Shown here: positions 14,338-23,051 of the stretch, piece after piece
How the letters are laid out: the number at the start of each line of letters is the position of its first letter
Numbering within the stretch: the first letter of the stretch is position 1
Origin: an uncultured Eubacteriales bacterium
GTDB lineage: Bacteria > Bacillota > Clostridia > Oscillospirales > Oscillospiraceae
Assembly: GCA_959602365.1 (NCBI GenBank)
Contig: CAUGSS010000039.1
Coordinates: 1-23,051, forward strand
DNA: 23,051 nucleotides
Direction of reading: 5' to 3'
Position numbers and translations under genes: made by a program
Notes under the pieces: model-generated
The model's database searches: none
Seen by the model: the letters and a program-made list of their open reading frames with translations, nothing else
Told to the model about the DNA's origin: nothing

Positions 14338-15072
14338 ATGAGCACCGTATTCATCACCGGAGGAAGCCGGGGCATCGGCGCCGCCATTGCCCACACCTTT
14401 GCCTACAAAGGCTGGAATGTGGCCTTCAGCTACCTGCATTCCGAGGAACAGGCCGCCGCGCTCCGGGATGAACTGGCCCAGCGGGGAATCGGAGTGCTGG
14501 CCATGCGGGCCGACGTGTCAGACCCGGAGCAGGCCGCGGGCTTTGTGGAGCGGGCCGCCCGGGAGCTGGGCGAGCCCGACGCCCTGGTGTGCAACGCGGG
14601 CATCGCCCTGCCCCAGGACGTGATCACCCACGTCTCTGATCTGGACTGGCGGCGGGTGTTTGCCGTCAACGTGGACGGGGTATTCTACACCGTCCGGGCC
14701 GCCCTGCCCCACTTTATCCGCCGGCAGAAGGGGGCCATCGTCACCATCGGCTCCATGTGGGGCCAGGTGGGGGGCAGCTGTGAGGTGGCCTATTCCGCCG
14801 CCAAAGGGGCGGTCATCGCCTTCACCAAGGCCCTGGCCAAAGAGGTGGGCCCCTCCGGCATTCGCGTCAACTGTGTCTCTCCCGGGGTGATTGACACCGA
14901 GATGAACGGCCACCTCTCCCGCTCGGATCTCCAGGCCCTGGCGGAGGAGATCCCCCTGGGCCGGGTGGGCATTCCCTACGAGGTGGCCCGGTGCGTGCGC
15001 TATCTGTGCTCCGACGGATCGGAGTACATCACCGGCCAGGTCATCGCCCCCAACGGGGGCATCGTGATCTGA
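14338..15072 (+). CDS. ymfI: FabG-like SDR oxidoreductase; candidate EF-P 5-aminopentanone reductase (YmfI)
   Basis: 244 residues, classical short-chain dehydrogenase: TGGSRGIG (7-14) for NADP binding, CNAG (85-88), and the catalytic set Asn111, Ser139, Tyr152, Lys156. The stretch around the active site (GSMWGQVGGSCEVAYSAAKG) and the C-terminal ITGQVIAPNGG resemble the YmfI group more than true FabG, which usually reads NPGQANYAASK there. YmfI reduces the 5-aminopentanone on Lys32 of EF-P in Bacillus, and the efp gene here carries Lys32. No fatty-acid synthesis gene is nearby, which also argues against a FabG role. 3-oxoacyl-ACP reductase remains the alternative. AAAGGAGG at 14318-14325 sets the start. 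Two further genes follow closely on the same strand. Confidence 0.85.
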   Translation: MSTVFITGGSRGIGAAIAHTFAYKGWNVAFSYLHSEEQAAALRDELAQRGIGVLAMRADVSDPEQAAGFVERAARELGEPDALVCNAGIALPQDVITHVSDLDWRRVFAVNVDGVFYTVRAALPHFIRRQKGAIVTIGSMWGQVGGSCEVAYSAAKGAVIAFTKALAKEVGPSGIRVNCVSPGVIDTEMNGHLSRSDLQALAEEIPLGRVGIPYEVARCVRYLCSDGSEYITGQVIAPNGGIVI

Positions 15073-15103
15073 GCGACGCGTCAGAGCGTACAGGAGCACA
15101 GAC

Positions 15104-15859
15104 ATGGACTTGACCTTTCAGGATCCGGGGCTGGAGTACAGCCTGGCCCACATTCTGGACTTCCAGGCCGAGGGGATGAGCGACTACTGGCGGGACGGCC
15201 TGTTCCTGTTCTACCCCCAGCTGGACCGGGCGCACTTTGACGCGCTGGAGGAGAGGGAACGCCGGGCCTATCTGCGGGAGGGGCTGGGGGCCGTCTACCG
15301 GGAGAACCGGGGGCTGATCGGGGAAAAGCGGGCGGCTTACCAGGCCTGCTGGAAGGAAAACCGCCCCCAGGTGGAGGAGGCCTTCTCCGACGCCTTCGGG
15401 TTGGACACCCGTGTGCTGTTCAACGGCCTGACCGTAAACATCACCCTGAACCCCATCTGTCCCCGGTATCTGGAGGAGCACGCCTTCGACCTGTTCTACC
15501 TCAACAGCCCCCAGGGCGCACTGGGCATGTCTCTCCACGAGATGACCCATTTCCTGTGGTTTCACCTCTGGCAAAACCGGTTTGGAGACACCCCGGCGGA
15601 GTACGAGTCCCCCAGCCTGAAATGGGTGTTCAGCGAGATGGCGGCGGCCCCCATCCTGGGCGACAGGCGGCTGTCCGCCCTCAACCCCTACCGGGACGGG
15701 TGCGTCTATGACTACTTTTACACTATGACGGTGGAGGGAACTCCCGTCCTGGACACCATGGGGCAGATGTACCGCTACCTGCCCATCGAAGAATTCATGG
15801 AGCAGGGCTACGCCTGGTGCCTTCGCCACGAGGGCGAGATCCGGGGGCAGATGCGATAG
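15104..15859 (+). CDS. Unrecognised protein with an HExxH zinc-protease motif
   Basis: 251 residues; I do not recognise the family. It is soluble, with no signal peptide or membrane span. The clearest feature is HEMTH at 145-149 within the hydrophobic helix context SLHEMTHFLWFHLW, followed 28 residues later by Glu178 in FSEMAAAPILGD. HExxH with a downstream Glu at about this distance is the pattern of gluzincin metallopeptidases, so a cytoplasmic zinc peptidase is a fair guess. The N-terminal half is rich in charged and aromatic residues (YWRDGLFLFYPQLDR). Start ATG 15104 has CAGGAGC at 15091-15097. It follows the SDR gene by 31 bases and precedes the AlkZ-like gene by 23, so all three are probably co-transcribed. 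Confidence 0.8.
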   Translation: MDLTFQDPGLEYSLAHILDFQAEGMSDYWRDGLFLFYPQLDRAHFDALEERERRAYLREGLGAVYRENRGLIGEKRAAYQACWKENRPQVEEAFSDAFGLDTRVLFNGLTVNITLNPICPRYLEEHAFDLFYLNSPQGALGMSLHEMTHFLWFHLWQNRFGDTPAEYESPSLKWVFSEMAAAPILGDRRLSALNPYRDGCVYDYFYTMTVEGTPVLDTMGQMYRYLPIEEFMEQGYAWCLRHEGEIRGQMR

Positions 15860-15882
15860 AGGACTGAGAGGTGAACGCAGAC

Positions 15883-16905
15883 ATGACGGCGGAAGAGATC
15901 AGAGTCCGTCGGCTGTCAGGGCAGCAGCTGCTTTCGCCCGGCGGGCCGCTGCACGTGGCCGGAGCGCTGTGCGGCCTTCAGGCCCAGTTTTTCTCCAATG
16001 CCCTCCACGCTCTGGCCGTCCGCTGCGGCGGAAATGCCGATACCGCGGGTCTGGTGAAGAGCTGGACGGTGCGGGGGACGCTGCACCTGTTCCCGGAGCG
16101 GGATCTGCCCCTGTTCCTCCACCGGGGACGCTCCCATTTTCTCCGCCCCCAGGACACGATGAATGGAGACGAGCGAATCAGCGGCTCCCGCAAGCAAAAA
16201 TTTGCCGCTCTGATTTTAGACAGCGTGGCCCAGGGCGTGGAAGAGCGGGAGGCCCTCAAGGAGGTCTGCCGTCGGGCGGGAATGTCCCAGGGGGAGGAGG
16301 AATCTCTCTTTGATCCCTGGGGCGGACTGATCCGCGCCCTGTGCGAGGCGGGGCTGCTGTGTCACCAGGCGCAGCAGCGAAAGGCCTTCCGGCGCTGTCC
16401 GCCCTTTGTGCCCATGGAGCAGCGGGAGGCGGAGCTGGAGCTCGCCCGGCGCTACTTTGCCCATTACGGCCCCGCCACAGGAAAGGACGCAGCCTATTTC
16501 TTCGGCACGACGCAAAAACAGGTCGGCTCCTGGCTGTCGGAGCTATCCCTGCAAAGCGCCCGTTGGAACGGCAGAACGTACTTTTATTTTGACCGGGCAT
16601 GCGCCGGAGACAGCATACCCGACTGTCTATTTCTGGCGGGGTTTGACCCACTGATGCTGGGGTACGAAAAAACAGAGAGCCTGTTCCTTCCGCCTAAATA
16701 CCTGCGGGACATCTTTACCCGGTCGGGCATCGTCCGCCCCGCCCTGCTGCTGGGGGGCCAAGTGGCGGGGCGCTGGCAGCGGAGGGGACGCACTGTCACC
16801 GCCACACTGTTCCGCCCCCTGCCGGATCACCTGCGCTGGGCTGTGGAAGAGGAGGCGGCGCGGCTGTGGCCCGGCGTCAGATGCGTTCTGGAGGAAGGCG
16901 TGTGA
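15883..16905 (+). CDS. Winged-helix DNA-binding protein of the AlkZ/YcaQ family
   Basis: 340 residues from ATG 15883, which has GAGAGGTGA nine bases upstream; an in-frame GTG at 15871 would add four residues. It matches the HTH_42/AlkZ family: GLQAQ (31-35) holds the Gln-x-Gln motif used by AlkZ-type glycosylases, SWTVRGTLHL (60-69) is the family signature, and a further conserved part reads FLAGFDPLMLGYEKTESL then GIVRPALLLGGQVAGRW. AlkZ from Streptomyces and YcaQ from E. coli open DNA interstrand cross-links by cutting glycosidic bonds. Here a repair or self-resistance glycosylase is likely, but no natural-product cluster is in view, so general DNA repair is the simpler reading. Confidence 0.85.
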   Translation: MTAEEIRVRRLSGQQLLSPGGPLHVAGALCGLQAQFFSNALHALAVRCGGNADTAGLVKSWTVRGTLHLFPERDLPLFLHRGRSHFLRPQDTMNGDERISGSRKQKFAALILDSVAQGVEEREALKEVCRRAGMSQGEEESLFDPWGGLIRALCEAGLLCHQAQQRKAFRRCPPFVPMEQREAELELARRYFAHYGPATGKDAAYFFGTTQKQVGSWLSELSLQSARWNGRTYFYFDRACAGDSIPDCLFLAGFDPLMLGYEKTESLFLPPKYLRDIFTRSGIVRPALLLGGQVAGRWQRRGRTVTATLFRPLPDHLRWAVEEEAARLWPGVRCVLEEGV

Positions 16906-17017
16906 CCACAGATCGGACAACCAGCTTTTTAGCAAACGCGTTCATTTTTTTGAAAGTGTCTGATTACGCCGAAGATGCATGAAAGACCTATGAGACAGCT
17001 GTTCCGGCATTTACCGC

Positions 17018-17055
17018 AAAAGAGGCATCCCCTACGGGGATGTCTCTTTCATAAA
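17018..17055 (+). terminator. Terminator of the SDR-HExxH-AlkZ-like run
   Basis: A 14-base stem AAAGAGGCATCCCC / GGGGATGTCTCTTT with one G-T wobble and a three-base loop (arms 17019-17032, 17036-17049), then CATAAAATCC. It is about 115 bases after the last stop codon. Confidence 0.75.
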
Positions 17056-17090
17056 ATCCAATTATTTGCCGAGCGAGAAGATCCACCGGC

Positions 17091-17132
17091 AAAGAAAATA
17101 CGCGCCGCAGCGAACGAAGTCGCTGCGGCGCG
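17091..17132 (-). terminator. Terminator of ftsH
   Basis: A perfect 13-bp stem (17101-17113 with 17120-17132), six-base loop, followed on the minus strand by TATTTTCTTTG. It is 53 bases after the ftsH stop codon. Confidence 0.88.
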
Positions 17133-17185
17133 GTCTTTACTTGGGGTGTTGGGACGCAACCGCCGTGGGGAATCAGATCACAGGA

Positions 17186-19396
<2,211 letters not shown>

Positions 19397-19434
19397 GAGT
19401 TTTTCCTCCTATGGCTGCTAAAATTAGTGTTTCT

Positions 19435-19463
19435 AATATAGCACAAAACATTTGTTATTACAA
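19435..19463 (-). promoter_or_regulatory. Sigma-A promoter of ftsH
   Basis: Minus-strand TTGTAA (19463-19458), 17-base spacer, TATATT (19440-19435). The leader is only about 30 bases and contains the AGGAGG site. No CIRCE-type inverted repeat is seen. Confidence 0.75.
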
Positions 19464-19593
19464 GGAATCAGCCGTGAACATTCTGTAACTTTCACACAAT
19501 TTTCCCGGGAATTCCTCCGGGGTTTTCCTCACCTTTTCGCCGCTTTCTTAATGGCTCCTTCAGAATATTTCTCTTTCTTCCCCGCACAAACTG

Positions 19594-19602
19594 TGGTATA
19601 CT
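19594..19602 (+). promoter_or_regulatory. Extended -10 promoter of rlmB
   Basis: TGG-TATACT forms an extended -10 box. The -35 position (19574-19579, TTTCTT) is poor, which fits extended -10 use. It is about 30 bases from the ATG. Confidence 0.55.
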
Positions 19603-19639
19603 TTCTGTACATGCTCGACAAAATCCAGGAGGTCTCCCC

Positions 19640-20416
19640 ATGTCTGACCGAAACCGCGCCCAACACACGCCCCAGGCCGACTCTGACGGCGTCATCGAGG
19701 GGCGCAACGCCGTCATCGAGGCGCTGCGCACCGGGACCACCATAGACAAGATCTACATCCTCAAAGGGGAGACCGACGCCTCCCTGGGCCACATCGCCTC
19801 CACCGCCCGCTCCCGGGGCATTGTGGTGGTGGACGCGGACCGGCGCAAGCTGGACCGGATGAGCGTCACCCATGCCCACCAGGGGGTTATCGCCCTGTGC
19901 GCCGTGCGGGAATACGCCAGCGTGGACGACATCCTCTCTGCCGCCCGGGACAAGGGGGAGAACCCGCTGATTGTGGTCTGTGACGAGCTCTCCGACCCTC
20001 ACAACCTGGGGGCCGTGATCCGCACCGCCTGCTGCGCCGGGGCCCACGGGGTCATTATCCCCAAACGCCGCTCTGCCGGCCTCACCGCCGTGGTGGCCAA
20101 GACCAGCGCCGGAGCCGTCAGCCACATTCCCGTGGCCCGGGTGCCCAACATCACCGCCCTGCTCAACGAGCTGAAAGAGCAGGGGGTCTGGATCTTCGGC
20201 ACCGCCATGAACGGCACCACCTCCCTCTACGAGGCCGATCTGAAGGGCCCCGCCGCCATTGTGATCGGCAGCGAGGGCAGCGGCATGAGCCGTCTGGTGA
20301 CCCAGGCCTGTGATTTTACCGTCCGCATCCCCATGAAGGGGGCGCTGGACTCCCTCAACGCCTCCGCCGCCGCGGCTATCCTGCTGTATGAGGCAGTGCG
20401 GCAGCGCCTGAACTGA
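19640..20416 (+). CDS. rlmB: 23S rRNA (guanosine(2251)-2'-O)-methyltransferase
   Basis: 258 residues with the two-part SpoU/TrmH layout: an N-terminal L30e-like RNA-binding domain (about 18-90, starting VIEGRNAVIEALR) and a SPOUT knot domain (about 108-256). Motif 1 is DPHNLGAVIRTA with Asn122 and Arg128, motif 2 is IGSEGSGMS (209-217), motif 3 is IPMKGALDSLNAS ending at 242. It methylates G2251 in the P loop of 23S rRNA with S-adenosylmethionine; close relatives act on other rRNA or tRNA sites, so the exact nucleotide is by family. CCAGGAGG at 19625-19632 sets the start. The next gene follows after 60 bases with no terminator, suggesting co-transcription. Confidence 0.94.
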   Translation: MSDRNRAQHTPQADSDGVIEGRNAVIEALRTGTTIDKIYILKGETDASLGHIASTARSRGIVVVDADRRKLDRMSVTHAHQGVIALCAVREYASVDDILSAARDKGENPLIVVCDELSDPHNLGAVIRTACCAGAHGVIIPKRRSAGLTAVVAKTSAGAVSHIPVARVPNITALLNELKEQGVWIFGTAMNGTTSLYEADLKGPAAIVIGSEGSGMSRLVTQACDFTVRIPMKGALDSLNASAAAAILLYEAVRQRLN

Positions 20417-20476
20417 CCTGCCCGGCGGAGCGCTGTCTGTCCCAGTCTTTCTACTGCATTGAGGAGTTTTGTTTTC

Positions 20477-22912
20477 ATGGCTGAAAACAGCGGAAAACCG
20501 AATAACGAGCTCTACGAGCTCAACGAACTGCTGGCCGGCGTGGAACCCTCGGAGGAATCCGTGGACGACATTCTGGCGGAAGTCTACGGCAAGCGGCCCG
20601 AAGGGACGCCTGCCGCCCCCCAGGCGCCCTCCCCCGGCGGGGAGGCGGGGCCGGAGACCGGAGCGGACGGCGCGCCGGAACCGGATTCCGCCGCCCCCCC
20701 CCCGGCCCCGGAAGAGATTCCCCTCCCCCCGGTGGTCCGGGATGACGACACCGACCAGCCCGATGTCCTCTCAGATCCGGAACCGCCCAAACGGAGGCGG
20801 GGCAAGCTGGTGGCCTTCCCCGGCACCCAGGTGCCGGAGGCGGACAGCGAAGAGGAGTTCCCGCCGCCCCCTGAGGACGATGCCCCGGCGCCGGACGCCG
20901 CCGCCCCCATTCCACCGGACGAAGCGGAGGAAGGGGACGATCCGGAAGAGCACCGCCCGGACGGCTTCACGCCGGGAAAGCGGCCCAAGATCAAGGAGCT
21001 CAAGCAGTCCGCCGTGGACCGGCACGAGGACTACCGGGCCAAACTGGAACCGGAGCCGGAACACCGGGAGGAGCGTCCCGGCCTGCGGGGCCGGCTGGAG
21101 CGGCTGCGGGAGCAGATGGACCGCTTCTCCGACTCCATGTTCTCCCAGGCGGCCACCACCGACGAGGACATCGAGATGGCCGAGCGGTATATCCCCGGCA
21201 CCGACGAGGAGGCCCCCTCGGAGCCGCCCCCCAAGAAGATCCGCCGCCCCCGGCGGATGCTGCCCCCGGCGGATGACCTGCCCCCCCAGGAGCTCTCCCG
21301 CATCTATTTTACCGGGCTGAACTTCATGAACAGGCGGGTGGTGCTGCTCTTTCTGCTGAGCTTTGTGTGCGGCTATCTGACCATCGCCGGGGATACCTGG
21401 CTGCCTCTGCCCGGCGCACTGGAGGCCAACCCCCGGCTGCTGGCCGGGGTGGAGCTGTGGCTGCTGGGCTGGGCCATTGTGTTCAGCCTGGACGTGATCT
21501 GGATGGGGCTCAGCTCCCTGCGCAGCCGGCTGCTGACGCTGCACACAGTGGCCGATGCGGCGGTCTTTTTCACCGTGCTGGACGCTTTGAACTACTGCCT
21601 GGCGGGCCGCGCCGGCCCCGCCCCCTATTGCGCCCCCGCCGTCCTGATCTTAACCTGCCTCACCTGGGGCTGCTATGACCGCAAGCTGGCCAACTACCGG
21701 GTGTGCCGTCAGGCCGCCTTTTCCCAGGAGCCCCAGCGGATCACCAAGGATGAAAAGCTCTGGAATGCCCGGGACACCTTTACCAAAGCCCGGGGCGACG
21801 CCCGGGACTTCGGCGCCCAGATTCAGACCCCCAACGGCGCCGAACTGCTCCAGGCCCGGGTGGCCCCCATCCTGCTGCTGGCGGCCCTACTGCTGGCCTT
21901 CCTGGCCTCGGTGGGCCACGGACGGCCTGGCCAGTTCCTCTGGTGCGCCTCCGCGATTCTGATCGCCTCCAGCCCCCTCTCCGCCCTGCTCTGCTACGGC
22001 CAGCCCTGGCTGCGGCTGAGCCGCCGGCTGGAGAAGTGCGGCGCCGCGGTGGCGGGCTGGCCCGGAATCCGCTCCACCGCCGGTCCTGCCGGCATTCTGA
22101 TCAGCGACGCCGACCTGTTCCCCCCCGGCACCGTCCAGTTCAACGGCATCAAAGTCTACGGCGACATCTCCCTGGAAAAACTGGTGGGCTGCGCCGCAAG
22201 CCTGATTCGGGTGTCGGGCAGCGGGCTCAGCGACCTGTTTGACGGGCTGGTGCGCACCCAGGGCGGCTTTTACCGGGGCGTGGACGACTTCCGGTGCTAT
22301 GAGGCCGGCGGCCTGTCCGGCAGCATCCGGGGGGAGGAGATCATGGTGGGCTCCGCCTCCTTCATGACCGTGATGGACGTGCCGCTGCCCCAGGACCTGA
22401 AGGTGAAGAACGCCGTGTTCTGTGCCATCGACGGCTCCCTGCGGGGCATCTTCGCCCTGAACTACGCCAAGACCAATTCGGTCCGCCCGGCGATGCTCTC
22501 CCTGCTGCGCTCCAAGCTGGTGCCGGTGCTGGTGCCCAGGGATTTCAACGTCACGCCCGCCATGGTGCGCCAAAAGCTGAAAATCCCGGTGGAGAAGATG
22601 GAGTACCCCCCGGTGGAGCGCCGTCTGGAGCTGACCGAGCCGGACCAGGAGCACGACACCCTGTGCGCCCTGCTCAGCCGGGACAACGTGGAGTCCTACA
22701 CCAACACCGTTGTGGGCTGCCGGAGGATGCGCTCCACCGTGCGCTGGAGTTCCCTGCTCTGCCTGATTGCCGCCCTGATCGGTCTGATTCTGGGCTACTA
22801 CCTCACCACAGTGCAGGCCTTTACCTCTCTGGCCCCGGTCAATGTGCTGTTCTTCCTGGTCCTGTGGCTGATTCCCACCCTGTTGATCTCAGGAAATGTA
22901 AACCGATATTAA
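20477..22912 (+). CDS. Degenerate P-type ATPase-like membrane protein with a long acidic N-terminal tail
   Basis: 811 residues from ATG 20477 (GAGGAG at 20461-20466; an in-frame TTG at 20459 overlaps that site). Residues 1-275 are Pro/Glu/Asp-rich and probably disordered and cytoplasmic. Hydrophobic spans lie near 286-305, 320-345, 353-376, 382-399, 461-480, 486-508, 757-778 and 784-805. The order and local sequence follow heavy-metal P-type ATPases: IASSPLSALLCYGQP where CPCALxxxxP is expected, LISDADLFPPGT where DKTGTLTxG is expected, GLSGSIRGEEIMVGSASFM like the nucleotide-domain end, and GIFALNYAKTNSVRPAMLSLL like the hinge start. The KTGT, HP, TGD and GDGxND signatures are gone and the actuator domain is missing or very short. 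It cannot run a normal phosphorylation cycle. Function unknown; perhaps a structural or regulatory membrane protein. Confidence 0.85.
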   Translation: MAENSGKPNNELYELNELLAGVEPSEESVDDILAEVYGKRPEGTPAAPQAPSPGGEAGPETGADGAPEPDSAAPPPAPEEIPLPPVVRDDDTDQPDVLSDPEPPKRRRGKLVAFPGTQVPEADSEEEFPPPPEDDAPAPDAAAPIPPDEAEEGDDPEEHRPDGFTPGKRPKIKELKQSAVDRHEDYRAKLEPEPEHREERPGLRGRLERLREQMDRFSDSMFSQAATTDEDIEMAERYIPGTDEEAPSEPPPKKIRRPRRMLPPADDLPPQELSRIYFTGLNFMNRRVVLLFLLSFVCGYLTIAGDTWLPLPGALEANPRLLAGVELWLLGWAIVFSLDVIWMGLSSLRSRLLTLHTVADAAVFFTVLDALNYCLAGRAGPAPYCAPAVLILTCLTWGCYDRKLANYRVCRQAAFSQEPQRITKDEKLWNARDTFTKARGDARDFGAQIQTPNGAELLQARVAPILLLAALLLAFLASVGHGRPGQFLWCASAILIASSPLSALLCYGQPWLRLSRRLEKCGAAVAGWPGIRSTAGPAGILISDADLFPPGTVQFNGIKVYGDISLEKLVGCAASLIRVSGSGLSDLFDGLVRTQGGFYRGVDDFRCYEAGGLSGSIRGEEIMVGSASFMTVMDVPLPQDLKVKNAVFCAIDGSLRGIFALNYAKTNSVRPAMLSLLRSKLVPVLVPRDFNVTPAMVRQKLKIPVEKMEYPPVERRLELTEPDQEHDTLCALLSRDNVESYTNTVVGCRRMRSTVRWSSLLCLIAALIGLILGYYLTTVQAFTSLAPVNVLFFLVLWLIPTLLISGNVNRY

Positions 22913-22949
22913 AAAACAGACGTGCGCGCCGCAGTACAGCGGCGCGCAC
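22911..22949 (-). terminator. Hairpin past the P-type-ATPase-like gene, reading as a leftward terminator
   Basis: A perfect 11-bp stem (22922-22932 with 22939-22949) and a six-base loop. On the plus strand no T run follows. On the minus strand six T residues (22916-22911) come five bases after the stem. This suggests a minus-strand gene beyond the right edge whose transcript ends here; it may also serve as a weak stop for the plus strand. Confidence 0.5.
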
Positions 22950-22976
22950 AGCGATTAAGCGGAAGGACACACAAGC

Positions 22977-22999
22977 GGCCGCCCCACACCCGGGCGGCC
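22977..22999. other. GC-rich inverted repeat near the right edge
   Basis: Seven-base arms GGCCGCC / GGCGGCC with a nine-base loop and no T tract. The rest of 22950-23051 shows no gene, RNA or clear signal. Confidence 0.3.
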
Positions 23000-23051
23000 C
23001 CGCAGCCCTGAAAGCCAAACAGCATTGTTCCCGAAGAATTACCGCGGATTT

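Noticed and set aside
14338..15072. Plain FabG of fatty-acid synthesis
   Set aside because: No fab, acp or acc gene is near, and the active-site stretch is unlike FabG. It is kept only as the alternative in the feature entry.

Overview
This GC-rich window (with AT-rich promoter islands) carries 19 protein-coding genes on both strands. I see no rRNA, tRNA, CRISPR array, transposase or phage gene. The spmA/spmB pair, an AbrB-type transition regulator, an EF-P with a lysine at position 32, a CD1247-like protein and Firmicutes-style Shine-Dalgarno and sigma-A promoters point to a spore-forming, high-GC Clostridia. A gut Oscillospiraceae of the Flavonifractor/Lawsonibacter/Intestinimonas kind is my inference; no marker gene proves it.

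Layout. 1-2200: a sortase-anchored surface protein with a GLUG-like beta region and three 64-residue FIVAR-type repeats, closed by a strong terminator. 2311-3600: efp and a zinc-ribbon acidic protein (CD1247-like), probably one transcript. 3617-5473: an HD-domain hydrolase, the t6A dehydratase tcdA, and a short pyrophosphatase-like protein whose start overlaps the tcdA stop; a two-way terminator separates them from spmA-spmB on the minus strand. 6852-8147: a cyuA-type L-cysteine desulfidase. 8273-10257: abrB (+) facing trmN-rsmI (-), an arrangement like yabB-yazA-rsmI/abrB of Bacillus subtilis. 10271-14159, minus strand: a membrane-anchored L,D-transpeptidase, then an EF-G-like GTPase, each with its own promoter and terminator. 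14239-17055: a plus-strand run of an SDR enzyme (candidate EF-P 5-aminopentanone reductase YmfI), an unrecognised HExxH protein and an AlkZ-like winged-helix protein. 17091-19463: ftsH (-) with a TTG start. 19594-22912: rlmB followed by a large membrane protein that reads as a catalytically dead P-type ATPase with a long acidic tail.

Themes. Many genes serve translation or its quality: EF-P and its possible modifying reductase, TcdA, RsmI, TrmN-like, RlmB and the EF-G-like factor. Others serve the envelope and sporulation: surface protein, L,D-transpeptidase, FtsH, SpmA/B. The best candidate for something undescribed is the P-type-ATPase-like protein at 20477-22912. Next are the HExxH protein at 15104-15859, the paired AT-rich palindromes flanking abrB, and the mosaic surface protein.

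No gene-free stretch exceeds 300 bases. The four longest gaps (2133-2423, 6571-6851, 14048-14337, 16906-17185; each about 280-290 bases) hold the promoters, terminators and hairpins listed. The gap at 6571-6851 holds only weak hairpins.
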